Shown: positions 26,031-35,057 of the stretch, in pieces | Layout: each line of letters opens with the position of its first letter | How positions within the stretch are numbered: position 1 is the first letter of the stretch | Origin: Clostridium_AM sp963780135 | GTDB taxonomy: Bacteria; Bacillota; Clostridia; Clostridiales; Clostridiaceae | Length of the DNA stretch: 64,000 nt | NCBI GenBank assembly: GCA_963780135.1 | Contig: CAWAAR010000003.1 | Span: forward strand, 3,162,001 to 3,226,000 | Direction of reading: 5' to 3' | Translations under genes and position numbers: made by a program | Notes under the pieces: generated by a model | The model's input: the letters and a program-made list of their open reading frames with translations, nothing else | Told to the model about the DNA's origin: nothing | Database searches by the model: none

Positions 26031-26843
26031 ATGAGTTTAATAACTGTAAATGAAGAAAAATGTATAAAATGTGGATTGTGTGTGGAGGAATGTCCAGCAC
26101 TAGTACTAAAACTAGAACCTACTGGTCCTAAAGAGAGAGAAACCCATGTTAATGGATGCTTAGAATGTGGTCATTGTGTAGCCATATGTCCAAAGCAAGC
26201 TATAGATAATAAGAAATCACCATTAGCTATGCAAAGTGAGATAGGAGAAGTCAAAAAATTAAATGCTGAAGAAGCAAAGAATTTTATTAGAGCTAGACGA
26301 TCTGTTCGTTCTTATAAAAATACACCAGTTGAAAGAGAAAAGTTAATGGAGCTTGTTGATGTTGCTCACTTAGCACCAACTGCCAGTAATTCACAAGGTA
26401 TATCTTACCTAATAATAGATGATAAAAAAACAATTGAATTAGCAGTTGAGGAATGTATTAAATGGTTTGAGAATGATGCAACTTGGAGTAAGATGCTATC
26501 TGGTATGATTAACGCCTACAGAGAAGGTAAAGTTGAGATTATTTTAAGGGGTGCACCTAGTATAATTTTAACTTTAGCTGATGATGATTTTTATAATGGT
26601 AGAGAAAACTCAATTATTTCATTATCTTATCTAGAATTATATGCTCCATCTCTTGGACTTGGATCATGCTGGGCAGGAGTATTTGAGATTTGTGCTCGTA
26701 GTGAGAATTCACCAATGAACAAGATTTTTAATATTCCAGAAAAAAAGAAAATAACAGGAGCTGTAATGGTAGGATATCCTAAGTACAGCTATAAAAGATT
26801 TACAGATAGACAACCATTATCTGCTTCCTTTTATGAAAAATAA
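26031..26843 (+). CDS. Ferredoxin-nitroreductase fusion, copy A
   Basis: A 270-residue fusion. Residues 1-60 are a 2[4Fe-4S] ferredoxin: CIKCGLCVEECPALVL and CLECGHCVAICPKQAI. Residues 85-270 are an FMN-dependent nitroreductase: ARRSVRSYKNTPVEREKLME, LAPTASNSQGISYLIIDDKK and LELYAPSLGLGSCWAGVFEI. The Fe-S part would feed electrons to the flavin to reduce nitro compounds, quinones or similar electrophiles. It lies behind TetR-type operators. A second copy at 40350-41162 differs at only about ten residues. ATG with AAGGAG 8 bases upstream. Exact substrate unknown. Confidence 0.85.
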   Translation: MSLITVNEEKCIKCGLCVEECPALVLKLEPTGPKERETHVNGCLECGHCVAICPKQAIDNKKSPLAMQSEIGEVKKLNAEEAKNFIRARRSVRSYKNTPVEREKLMELVDVAHLAPTASNSQGISYLIIDDKKTIELAVEECIKWFENDATWSKMLSGMINAYREGKVEIILRGAPSIILTLADDDFYNGRENSIISLSYLELYAPSLGLGSCWAGVFEICARSENSPMNKIFNIPEKKKITGAVMVGYPKYSYKRFTDRQPLSASFYEK

Positions 26844-26914
26844 ATGATGGAATAAATCGAAGCAACATAGGGAAAATTTGTACTAGTGATTTTTACTATA
26901 AGGAGGTGTATATT

Positions 26915-27916
26915 ATGAAAGCAGCACAGATTAGAAAATATTCAAAAATTATTGCAGCAGAAGTAAATGATATTCCAATTCCAGAAATTGGTGACAATGA
27001 AGTTTTAGTTAAGGTTAAAGTTGCGGCAGTCAATCCGTTAGAAATGCTTATTATCACTGGTAGCGTAAAATTGATTCAGGATTATAAGTTCCCATTGACG
27101 CTTGGTAACGAACTGACAGGTGTGATTGAAAAAACTGGTAAAAATGTGCAGGGATTTAAAGTAGGAGATGCCATATATTCACGGCTGCCATTAACAAAAA
27201 TCGGAGCTTTCGCCGAATATGCGGCAATTGATGCAGGTGATATCGGGCATTTACCGGCTAATCTTGATTTTGTGACCGGGGCGGCTGCACCATTAACTGG
27301 GTTGACTGCTTATCAGGGGTTTCATGAAGAATTGGAAGCTAAAGCCGGTGAAACCGTGTTTATCCCTGGCGGTTCCGGATCATTTGGACAAATGGCCATT
27401 CCTATTGCCAAGGCAATGGGGCTTAAAGTGATTGTCAGCGGAAATCCCCAGGCACGTGAGCGGACAATTGAGATAGGCGCAGACCAATACCTTGATTATA
27501 CAACTGAAAATTATTGGGAATTGCTTAGCAACATAGATTACGTGATTGATGCCTTGGGACCAGATGAATTCGATCATGAACTTTCGATTATTAAACCGGG
27601 CGGCAGGCTTCTTTCTCTGCGGACTAGTCCTAACAAGCGTTTTGCAGAAGATCATGGATTTCCAGGTTGGAAGCAAAAACTCTTTGCTGTTGTTGGGGCT
27701 AGATATGATAACAAGGCGAAGAAAAAAGGGGTTCAATATCGTTTCATTTTTGTTCGAAGTGACGGAGCACAATTAGAAAAGATTAAGAAAATTATTGAAG
27801 ATAACAAGATTGTACCAGCAGTGGACCGAACAGAGTTCCGTATTGAAGACATTGATAAAGCACTGAATCTTGTTGCGCAAGGCCATATAAAAGGGAAAGT
27901 TGTGATCAAATTTTAA
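26915..27916 (+). CDS. Zinc-independent MDR oxidoreductase (quinone oxidoreductase-like)
   Basis: A 333-residue medium-chain dehydrogenase/reductase. The GroES-like N-terminal domain has NPLEMLIITGSVKLI and LGNELTGVIEKTGKNV. The nucleotide-binding domain has ETVFIPGGSGSFGQMAIPIA (the GGSGSFG loop, about 150-157) and LKVIVSGNPQARERTIEIGA. There are no catalytic zinc ligands, so an NADPH:quinone or enone reductase is likely. ATG after AAGGAGGTG; a GTG at 26906 is in frame but overlaps it. The DNA is visibly richer in G+C than its neighbours, so it may have been acquired from another Firmicute. Confidence 0.85.
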   Translation: MKAAQIRKYSKIIAAEVNDIPIPEIGDNEVLVKVKVAAVNPLEMLIITGSVKLIQDYKFPLTLGNELTGVIEKTGKNVQGFKVGDAIYSRLPLTKIGAFAEYAAIDAGDIGHLPANLDFVTGAAAPLTGLTAYQGFHEELEAKAGETVFIPGGSGSFGQMAIPIAKAMGLKVIVSGNPQARERTIEIGADQYLDYTTENYWELLSNIDYVIDALGPDEFDHELSIIKPGGRLLSLRTSPNKRFAEDHGFPGWKQKLFAVVGARYDNKAKKKGVQYRFIFVRSDGAQLEKIKKIIEDNKIVPAVDRTEFRIEDIDKALNLVAQGHIKGKVVIKF

Positions 27917-28044
27917 CGAATGAACAAATCAGATACGTTATAAGTTTGTGGTATCTGCCAATGGAAACCATGTAGATAATATAGCCAAATTTAAGTATTA
28001 AGGGGGCAAGCTCTAATAAAATATAACGAAATGAGGTAGAAAGA

Positions 28045-28887
28045 ATGAAACTTAATATTCCAATAGAAGAAACTATTAAAAAGAGGGTAAGTGTAAGAAC
28101 CTATGATTCTAAAAGCCTTTCAGAAAAGGATAAAGAAAAATTAGTGAATGAAATTAATAAGTTAACGAATCCATTTGGAGTAAAGGTTCAAATTCATCTA
28201 ATTGAAAAAGATACAGCAGCCAATGGAGGAAAATTAGGAACATACGGAGTGATTAAAGGTGCAAAGACATATTTAGGTGTTTCTGTTGACAAGAGTGAAT
28301 ATGGACTTTTTGCAGCAGGATATCAATTTGAGAATTTGATTTTATATGCTACAAATATGGGACTTGCAACTGTTTGGTTGGCAGCAACATTCAGCAGAGA
28401 GCAGTTTACAACTGCTATGGATATTAAAGATGACGAACTTTTTCCAGCAATTTCGCCAATAGGATATGCAGCAGGCAAAAAGAGCATTACCGAAAGTATT
28501 ATGAGAAAAACGATGAGGTCTGATAAACGAAAACCATGGGAGGAGATTTTCTTTCAGGATTCCTTTGGAAACCCATTATCCAAGGAAGAAGCAAATGAGT
28601 ATGTAAATCCTTTGGAGATGCTTCGTCTGGCACCTTCTGCTACCAATGCACAACCATGGAGAGTAGTGAAAAAACAAGGTTCATATCACTTTTTTGAAAC
28701 ACACAAAAGCAATGCAAGTAAAGATGAAAAGATGATTAAAAAAGTGGATATTGGAATTGCATTAAGTCATTTCCATCAGACAGTATTAGAACATGGATTA
28801 ACTGGAAACTTTGAAAAAAAGTTAGAACTTGGAATTGAGACTCCAGAGAATACGAACTATATTATTTCGTGGAAAACGATGAATTAA
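28045..28887 (+). CDS. Nitroreductase family protein (TM1586-like)
   Basis: A 280-residue nitroreductase-fold protein of the double-domain TM1586 type. The first half has KKRVSVRTYDSKSLSEKDKE and GKLGTYGVIKGAKTYLGVSV. The second half has EEANEYVNPLEMLRLAPSAT followed by NAQPWRVVKKQ, where Asn and Pro match the FMN pocket. It presumably binds FMN and reduces electrophiles. It shares the flavin-enzyme neighbourhood with the genes on either side and lies about 130 bases after the MDR gene in the same direction. ATG start after GAGGTAGAAAG. Substrate unknown. Confidence 0.8.
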   Translation: MKLNIPIEETIKKRVSVRTYDSKSLSEKDKEKLVNEINKLTNPFGVKVQIHLIEKDTAANGGKLGTYGVIKGAKTYLGVSVDKSEYGLFAAGYQFENLILYATNMGLATVWLAATFSREQFTTAMDIKDDELFPAISPIGYAAGKKSITESIMRKTMRSDKRKPWEEIFFQDSFGNPLSKEEANEYVNPLEMLRLAPSATNAQPWRVVKKQGSYHFFETHKSNASKDEKMIKKVDIGIALSHFHQTVLEHGLTGNFEKKLELGIETPENTNYIISWKTMN

Positions 28888-28977
28888 AGGTAAAGCTATT
28901 AAATCAATAGCTAAAGAGTGTTGGACAAGTGTATGATGTGGAATGCAATTTTACGATGAATATAAGAGAAAACTTTT

Positions 28978-29003
28978 GGGGACACATTAGTGTGTCCTTT
29001 TTT
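28978..29003 (+). terminator. Rho-independent terminator
   Basis: GGACACA-TTAG-TGTGTCC (28980-28997) followed by a run of seven T. It ends the transcription unit of the nitroreductase gene. Confidence 0.85.
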
Positions 29004-29109
29004 CTATAGGAAATTATGAAATTGCAAAGCCCTGGATAAGTGTGTACAATATAGATATTATGGTAGATGATAACTGTTTGGGGACATTGATATGATGAAG
29101 TGAAAACTT

Positions 29110-29213
29110 GAATCAGATGGGGTTTCAAACCCCACCTGATTCTTAGTTGAACGAATCCAGGGACGTACCCGCTCTTTACTCCCGCTTTGAGAAGCGGGAG
29201 TAAAGAGCGGGTA
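29110..29213. repeat. Twin strong hairpins, possible IS200/IS605-type remnant
   Basis: Hairpin 1 (29110-29142): GAATCAGATGGGGTTT against AAACCCCACCTGATTC, one mismatch. Hairpin 2 (29166-29213): a perfect 22-bp stem from TACCCGCTCTTTACTCC to the answering GGAGTAAAGAGCGGGTA around TGAG, G+C-rich in an A+T-rich region. It ends in GTAGTCATCGGATAA. This resembles the right-end structures of IS200/IS605 elements, but no transposase or TnpB is present. The identity as a remnant is inference. Confidence 0.5.
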
Positions 29214-29341
29214 GTCATCGGATAAAAGAGATAAGTAACAGTGGTGAAGAATTTACTGATATATATTAAGTATTTGGATAGATACTATAAATTTTTATGT
29301 GGTAGGACTATTGTACAATATTCATATGAAAAATTACTGAG

Positions 29342-29370
29342 TTTACAAAATAAATATGTTGTGATAAAAT
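29342..29370 (+). promoter_or_regulatory. Promoter of the GntR gene
   Basis: TTTACA (29342-29347) and TAAAAT (29365-29370) are separated by 17 bases, a good sigma-A-type promoter 33 bases before the start codon. Confidence 0.6.
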
Positions 29371-29403
29371 ATCGGATTAGTAACAACAGAAGAGGTGGAA
29401 AAT

Positions 29404-30114
29404 ATGACATTAAATAAGATTTCAACACCTTCATTAAAAGAAGTGTTTGTAAATGAAATTGAAAATAGAATTATTTCTGGTGAGTTTAAGCTTGGTGATA
29501 AATTACCGACAGAACGTGAACTTGGTGAATTGATGGGAGTTAGTTTAACAATTGTAAAACAGGGAATATCTGATTTAGAAAATAAGGGATTTGTAGAAGT
29601 TCGTCCAAGGAGAGGCTTATTCGTTGCAGATTTTGTTTCTAAAGGATCCTTTGAAACTCTTGCTTCAATAATGCGCTATAATGGCGGAAAACTTGGTAAT
29701 AAGGAAATACGTTCTTTCTGTGAAACTAGAAGAGCACTTGATAAGCTTGCGTTTGATTTGGTAATAGAAAGAGCTTCAGATTCAGAAATTAATAGTGTTG
29801 GACAAATAGTTGAGAATATAAGAAAGACAAAGAATGCAGATAACATAACTGAAATGTGTAAGTTTATAATTGAATTTTATCATAAACTATATATCCTTAG
29901 TGATAACATAATTTTACCATTATTTTATCATTCAACAGCTGTGCCGCAAATTGAAATGTATACAAAATTTATTGATAAGAATGGAACTAAGTTAGTGTTT
30001 GATAATATTGTTAAAATATATGAAAGCATATTAGCACGAGATAAAGATGCAGTATATTTATGCATAGACGATGCAATGAAAGTATCTTTGGAAGGGGATA
30101 CAGCTATAATATAG
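29404..30114 (+). CDS. GntR family regulator, FadR/FCD type
   Basis: A 236-residue repressor. The winged helix at the N-terminus has IENRIISGEFKLGDKLPTER and ELGELMGVSLTIVKQGISDL (about 19-60), then GLFVADFV. The C-terminal all-helical FCD domain (about 90-236) contains FCETRRALDKLAFDLVIERA and ends EGDTAII. FCD members usually sense small organic acids. ATG at 29404 follows AGAGGTGG. It stands just upstream of the NuoF-like/hydrogenase-like/molybdopterin-enzyme genes and probably controls them; a palindrome TGTGAGAACCTCACA lies before those genes. Confidence 0.8.
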   Translation: MTLNKISTPSLKEVFVNEIENRIISGEFKLGDKLPTERELGELMGVSLTIVKQGISDLENKGFVEVRPRRGLFVADFVSKGSFETLASIMRYNGGKLGNKEIRSFCETRRALDKLAFDLVIERASDSEINSVGQIVENIRKTKNADNITEMCKFIIEFYHKLYILSDNIILPLFYHSTAVPQIEMYTKFIDKNGTKLVFDNIVKIYESILARDKDAVYLCIDDAMKVSLEGDTAII

Positions 30115-30151
30115 ATTTTTCATATATTATTGTTAATTAAAATATGGGTTT

Positions 30152-30192
30152 CAAGATTCAGAATAAAACTGAATCTTGGGGCTCATTTTTTA
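30152..30192 (+). terminator. Terminator of the GntR gene
   Basis: CAAGATTCAG / CTGAATCTTG (30152-30161 and 30169-30178) then GGGGCTCATTTTTTATTT, a typical hairpin with T run. Confidence 0.8.
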
Positions 30193-30425
30193 TTTAATAC
30201 TTCCAATAAAATTAGAAGTTGCCATATTGATTAAAAAGTATACTTATGATATATTGAAAGTATGTGAGAACCTCACAAACTCAAAAAGAATTTTTAAGGT
30301 GTATATATTAAATAAGCAATATAGTAAATTGATTAATACAAAAGAAATTAATCAATTGATAGGCAATCAAAAGTTTCTTAAATCTGTGTATTACTTAAAT
30401 AAGCTCAATATAGGAGTAAGGAAAA
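30193..30425 (+). promoter_or_regulatory. Leader of the redox-enzyme cluster with a palindrome
   Basis: The gap between the terminator and the NuoF-like gene is A+T-rich. TGTGAGAACCTCACA (about 30260-30274) is a perfect 6+3+6 palindrome that could bind the FCD-type repressor encoded upstream. A frame of about 70 codons also crosses it and ends overlapping the next ATG, but it has no ribosome-binding site and low-complexity Lys/Ile/Asn content, so it is not called a gene. Confidence 0.4.
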
Positions 30426-31013
30426 ATGAAATATGAAAAAGTAGATAATATTAGCGAAATAGGTTCTGATAAAAATATAGAAACAAAAATGTTTTCTCTT
30501 AGTGGGGATATTGTAAATGAAGGACGTTTTGAAGCAGCAAGCAATATAACACTTTATGATATTATTTATAAAGTTGGAAATGGCGTTAAAAATGGAAGAA
30601 AGTTAAAAGCAGTTCAACTTGGAGGAAGTTATGGGGAATTTTTAAAGGTAGACCATCTGGATTTAAATTCTTTATATGCTATTGGCAGTGAAAAGGGAAC
30701 TGGGGCAGTACTTGTTATAGATGATAGTCACAATATGGTAGATGTATTGGTCGATATCGCAAAATCATTTAATAGTAAATCATGCGGAAAATGTACACCA
30801 TGCCGTGAAGGGACGCTAAGAATTGCAGAACTTATAGAAAAGATTAAAGATGGAAGTGGTAAACAAAAAGATATAGAACAAATTATGAATCTTGCTGAAT
30901 ATATGAATATATCATCTGCCTGTCCAATTGGCCCAAAAGCAATAGTCGTAATAAAAAGTGTTATATCACTTTTTTATGAAGATTTTAAAGCAAAGTTAAT
31001 TGAGGAAGTGTAA
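30426..31013 (+). CDS. Truncated NuoF/HydB-like Fe-S subunit lacking the FMN/NADH domain
   Basis: A 195-residue protein equal to the C-terminal third of NuoF/HydB. Residues 15-90 are the SLBB domain (FSLSGDIVNEGRFEAASNIT and VQLGGSYGEFL). Residues 110-185 are the 4Fe-4S domain with CGKCTPCREG and CPIGPKAI, the four cysteines of cluster N3. The Rossmann domain that holds FMN and NAD(P)H in normal 500-600-residue subunits is absent and no relic of it is upstream. It is followed after 3 bases by the hydrogenase-like gene, so the two are co-expressed. It would carry electrons but not contact NAD(P)H by itself. Confidence 0.75.
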   Translation: MKYEKVDNISEIGSDKNIETKMFSLSGDIVNEGRFEAASNITLYDIIYKVGNGVKNGRKLKAVQLGGSYGEFLKVDHLDLNSLYAIGSEKGTGAVLVIDDSHNMVDVLVDIAKSFNSKSCGKCTPCREGTLRIAELIEKIKDGSGKQKDIEQIMNLAEYMNISSACPIGPKAIVVIKSVISLFYEDFKAKLIEEV

Positions 31014-31016
31014 AGA

Positions 31017-32492
31017 ATGGAAAGTATAAATATAAAAATAAATGGACAAGAATTATCAGTTTCATCAGGCAGTACAATTCTTAATGCAGCATTGGAAAAT
31101 GGAATACATATTCCAACATTGTGTGCAATTAAAGGGATAGATTCACATGCTAGTTGTAGAATGTGTGTAGTTGAAGTAAAAGGAATAGGAGATTTCAAAG
31201 CGGCATGTGCAACAAAAGTTAGAGAAGGAATGGAAGTTTTTACTGATACACCTGCAATACGAAAATCTAGAAAGATGACACTTGAACTTTTACTGTCACG
31301 TCATTCTGTAGACTGCCATCATTGTATGCGAATTGGAAGTAGCAGATGTGATGATCTGGATCCTGGATTTTGTGAGATGTGCTTTTTCTGTGATTGCGTA
31401 CGAGATGGATTCTGTGAATTACAGGAGCTTGCAAGAGAATATAAAGTAGATGTTATCCCATTTGAACATGAAGATATAGATCAGGAATTAGATAGAAGCA
31501 TAGGTTCTATTATCCGTAATCCTAATAAATGTGTGAAATGCCGTAGATGTGTAGATGTCTGTAATGATATTCAATGCGTAGAAAATCTTAGGATAATTGA
31601 TAGAGGGTCAAAAATAAAAATCGTACCTAAAATAGGAAATAATATGGAAGAAAGTCAATGTATACAGTGTGGAAGATGTGTTGATGTTTGTCCCACTGGA
31701 GCAATTTTTATGAAAGAACATAAAGATGAAATGATTTATTATGCACATAAATGCGGAATAACAACAGCAGCTTTTATATCGCAAAATGTACTTAAGAAAT
31801 TAGCACAGCTATTTAAGATGGAAGTACATGAACTTGATGTTGAGCTTGTTGCAGCAGGACTACGTAAAATAGGTATAGATTATGTATTTACAGATGATAT
31901 TTTAAATATTATGTCAGCAAAATCAGGTGAAGAAGCACTTAATAAGGCAATTGAAAAAGGAAAAGAGCCAATAATTATTACAAATAGTTATGCTTCGCAA
32001 AAATTTGTAAGACAGAAGTTTGAAAATCAGGTTTCAAATATGGTTGCTTATGATTCACCACAACAGTCGTTTTCAAAATATGTGAAGCATACATTAGTAC
32101 AATCTAAAAAACTAAATATAAAAGATATTCGTGTGATTTCTATTACTGAAGGTGGAGAGAATGCTGCAGATGCAAATGATAATAGCAGTGCAGATTTTGT
32201 GATTTCAGCTAGAGAATTATATCGAATTTTTATTAGAACAGGAGTTGATTTGAAACAAATATATCCGTCGAAGCCTGATTTTATAGAAAATTCATTAGAT
32301 GCAGGATTGCTGCAAGAATTCTTTAACCCAGTGGAATGGACTATGGATAAGGAAATAAAAGAGACAGAGATAATGATAAATGGAAGTATTATACAAACAG
32401 CAGTCACTACAAATCTGGGACAATCAAAAAGATTGTTAGAAGAAATAGATACAGGAAGTTCTAAATATAAAGTAATACGAATTAATGCATAA
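31017..32492 (+). CDS. [FeFe]-hydrogenase-like Fe-S protein without H-cluster
   Basis: A 491-residue protein with the electron-transfer front of clostridial HydA/NuoG. There is a 2Fe-2S domain (Cys36, 47, 50, 64), a His-Cys3 region around 96-125 (DCHHCMRIGSSRC), and two 4Fe-4S ferredoxin motifs, CVKCRRCVDVC (about 174) and CIQCGRCVDVCPTG (about 220). The following H-domain is recognisable (SPQQSFSKYVKHTLVQSKKL, ISARELYRIFIRTGVDL, NLGQSKRLLEEID). However, the L1 motif is TNSYASQKF and L2 is ITEGGENAA, both without cysteine, and the protein stops at YKVIRINA just where L3 (E-x-M-x-C-P-x-G-C) should begin. It therefore cannot hold an H-cluster and is probably an electron-transfer subunit of the molybdopterin enzyme. 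Confidence 0.8.
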   Translation: MESINIKINGQELSVSSGSTILNAALENGIHIPTLCAIKGIDSHASCRMCVVEVKGIGDFKAACATKVREGMEVFTDTPAIRKSRKMTLELLLSRHSVDCHHCMRIGSSRCDDLDPGFCEMCFFCDCVRDGFCELQELAREYKVDVIPFEHEDIDQELDRSIGSIIRNPNKCVKCRRCVDVCNDIQCVENLRIIDRGSKIKIVPKIGNNMEESQCIQCGRCVDVCPTGAIFMKEHKDEMIYYAHKCGITTAAFISQNVLKKLAQLFKMEVHELDVELVAAGLRKIGIDYVFTDDILNIMSAKSGEEALNKAIEKGKEPIIITNSYASQKFVRQKFENQVSNMVAYDSPQQSFSKYVKHTLVQSKKLNIKDIRVISITEGGENAADANDNSSADFVISARELYRIFIRTGVDLKQIYPSKPDFIENSLDAGLLQEFFNPVEWTMDKEIKETEIMINGSIIQTAVTTNLGQSKRLLEEIDTGSSKYKVIRINA

Positions 32493-32521
32493 ATAGAAAT
32501 AAGGTTATTGAGGTGTTTTAG

Positions 32522-34822
32522 ATGAGTGAATGGAAGAAAACACAGTGCAGTCTGTGCGTTTTAAGTTGTGGGATGGAGATGGAGATAGGGGATGATAAGA
32601 TTATAAATGTTCGCCCAGATGCATCTAGTCCTAGGTCTCATGGATATTGCTGCCGTAAAGGCAGGTCAGTAAAGAGATTTCAAGATAATTCTGATAGATT
32701 AGATTATCCGTTAAAAAGAGTTGGAGATCATTTTGAGAGAATTACCTGGAAACAGGCTTTCAAAGAAATTTCTGAGAAAGCAAATAAAATATTAGAAGAG
32801 CATGGTCCACGTAGTTGTGCACTAGTAGGGGGAGCAACTCCAGGTTCCCAGGCAGAAATGGTATTTGCAAGGTCGATGATGGGTGCTATTGGTTCTCAGT
32901 ATCAGTATAATGCTATTGGAATTGAATTTTGTGGAAACTGGTGGAGCCATGGAAAAATATTTGGAGATCAAATGCATTATTTAGAACCAGATGATCATAA
33001 TAGCGAAGTATTAGTATTCTGGGGAAGTAATTCTTATGTATCATGACAAATTTTAAATGCACGAACAATAATACGTAGTGCTTCACAAGATCCCAATCGT
33101 AAAGTTATAGTTATAGATCCACGCCTTTCAGAAACTGCAAGAATTGCGGATATGCACATTATGCTTAAAGCAGGAACGGATTCGCTTTTACTGCGTGCAA
33201 TGATTGCGTTGATAATTAAAAATGGATGGCAGAATCAAAGTTACATAGATAAATATGTAAAAGACTATAATGTGGTAAAACAGTGGTTCGAAAATATTGA
33301 TATTGAAGAATCAATACGTGTCTGCGGACTTTCATATAAACAGGTTGAAGAGTTTTGTAGGATTTTATCCACAAGGAAATGGGGAGTACATCAGGATCTT
33401 GGTATGTTTATGGGACGCCATAATACTTTAAATTGTTATTTACTTTTAACTTTAGCGGTTATAACAGGTGTAGCGTTAATGCCGGGAGGATGTATTGTAA
33501 ATGATTGTGTCATAAGCAGAGGAAATAACAGTGATGAAAATGATCCTAAAGTATGGCGTACTGTGGAAACAAATAAATTTCCTGTTCTTGGAACTTATCC
33601 TTCAGCTGTACTTGCACAAGAAATATTAAGTGAAAAATCGGAGCATTTAAGAATGATTTTTTGCACTGCATCTAATCCAATTCGTTCTTATCCTGATACA
33701 AATGCAATGGAGAAAGCATTACGTAAACTAGATTTACTTGTTACAGTAGATGTAACCATGACAGAAACAGCTAGAATATCAGATTATGTACTGCCAGTAA
33801 AAAGTACATATGAAACATATGATTTTAATGCTTTTCAGATGAATTATCCTGAAGTGGTTGCTCAGATAAAACATCCAGTTATTACAAAACAGATTGGTGA
33901 GAGAAAAGAAGGTGGACAGATATGGATTGAGATGACGAAAGCGATTGGCAGAATGCCACATGTCCCAGATAGTCTGCATAAGGCTGCACAAAGAGCAGTA
34001 AAGGAAAATGATTATATTATATTCTTAAAAAGTTTTATCCCATATGCTTTAAAAAATATAAAACAAGCTAATTTGTTTACATTGATTATAGGAGATGTTT
34101 TAGGAAAATATATTGGTTCACCTGCAAAAGCAATATATTGGGCAGCTATGATTACATCACCAATATCAGGAAGCGGAATGGTAGAACGTGCTGGAATCAA
34201 AGTAAAAGGAAAGCATCCTATCATGGAAAAAATCCCTAAAATAAAAGATATATGCCTTATGGATTCTGCTTATGAGACAGTAATTTCTAAGCCAGAAGGT
34301 GCTGTTATTGGTATAGTATATCCAGACACTATGATTGATAGACATATTCATCATAAAGATAAAAAAATTCATTTATATTGTGATGAAATCAATGACTACA
34401 TTAAAAGAATTACTCCAGAGAAGGAAGAAGAAGATTTAAATAAGAATAATGAATTTCCAATGGTATTAAGTTCAGGTAAACATTCAGATTATGGAGTAAA
34501 TTGGGAGATGAGAAATCCAGAAACATATAAGCATAGAAAACCGTATAAGGCTGAAATGCATCCAGATGATGCAGAAAAACTTGGAATTAAAGAAGGAGAA
34601 GAAGTGAAGATTATAACAAAAGGTGGTTCTATTAAGATTCCAGTAGAGCTTACATGGCGTACTAGTCCTGGATATGTATTGGTTCCCCATCATTTTGGAA
34701 TTGAATTTAATGGTCAGAAAATTGGAGAAGGGGCTAATTACCTTTCTACATGTGAAGATATAGATGAAATAACAGGAAATCCATTGCTTAGACATATATC
34801 TTGTCGTATTGAAAAAATATAA
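32522..34822 (+). pseudogene. Molybdopterin oxidoreductase (FDH-like) with in-frame TGA
   Basis: Two frames in the same register, 32522-33046 and 33047-34822, make a 766-codon molybdopterin oxidoreductase interrupted by TGA at 33044-33046 (codon 175). The N-terminal 4Fe-4S motif is C9-x2-C12-x3-C16 with C43/C44-R-K-G. The following parts are intact: VIVIDPRLSETARIADMHI, LMPGGCIVNDC, CTASNPIRSYPDTNAMEKAL, and the C-terminal MPT-binding domain with MHPDDAEKLGIKEGEEVKI. The usual Sec/Cys Mo-ligand position falls about 35 residues earlier (near EFCGNWWSHG), so TGA is more likely a nonsense change (for example from TGG) than selenocysteine; no convincing SECIS hairpin follows. Readthrough cannot be excluded. 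The MOSC/MogA relics downstream support decay. Confidence 0.75.
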
Positions 34823-34896
34823 TATTTTTTTTGTTGAAATTTTTCATTAGCCAGAGTATCTATTGTTAAATATTTAAAAGAGTTGGAGAATGCATA

Positions 34897-34980
34897 ATGC
34901 CAAGAGAAGGTGTATTTACAAAGGTAATACATGGAGGGAAAATCAAAATGGGAGATAAATTTTCAATATGTACAGAGTAG
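34897..34980 (+). pseudogene. C-terminal remnant of a MOSC-domain gene
   Basis: The frame MPREGVFTKVIHGGKIKMGD, then KFSICTE, then a stop matches the C-terminal motif of MOSC proteins (P-x-E-G-V-F-x-x-V-x-x-G-G-x-I-x-x-G-D). No upstream part survives. MOSC proteins handle sulfur for molybdenum-cofactor enzymes, which fits the neighbouring oxidoreductase. Confidence 0.6.
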
Positions 34981-35057
34981 CGATAATAGCATCAAGCGAT
35001 AGAGGATATGCCGCAAAAAGAGAAGATGAAACCAGTACGTTAATCCTATTTTGCTAA
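34968..35057 (+). pseudogene. N-terminal remnant of a MogA/MoaB-type gene
   Basis: From ATG 34968 the frame reads MYRVAIIASSDRGYAAKRED and breaks after ETSTLILFC. This is the typical start of molybdopterin adenylyltransferase (MogA/MoaB). It overlaps the MOSC tail in another frame. The rest of the gene is absent. Confidence 0.6.

Noticed and set aside
30176..30436. A frame of 86 codons between the GntR terminator and the NuoF-like gene
   Set aside because: It starts inside the terminator, has no ribosome-binding site and is of low-complexity Lys/Ile/Asn composition.
33044..33046. TGA as a classical selenocysteine codon
   Set aside because: It is about 35 residues away from the position where FDH-like enzymes hold the Mo-ligand, and no convincing SECIS hairpin follows. 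It stays open as a recoding or nonsense event.
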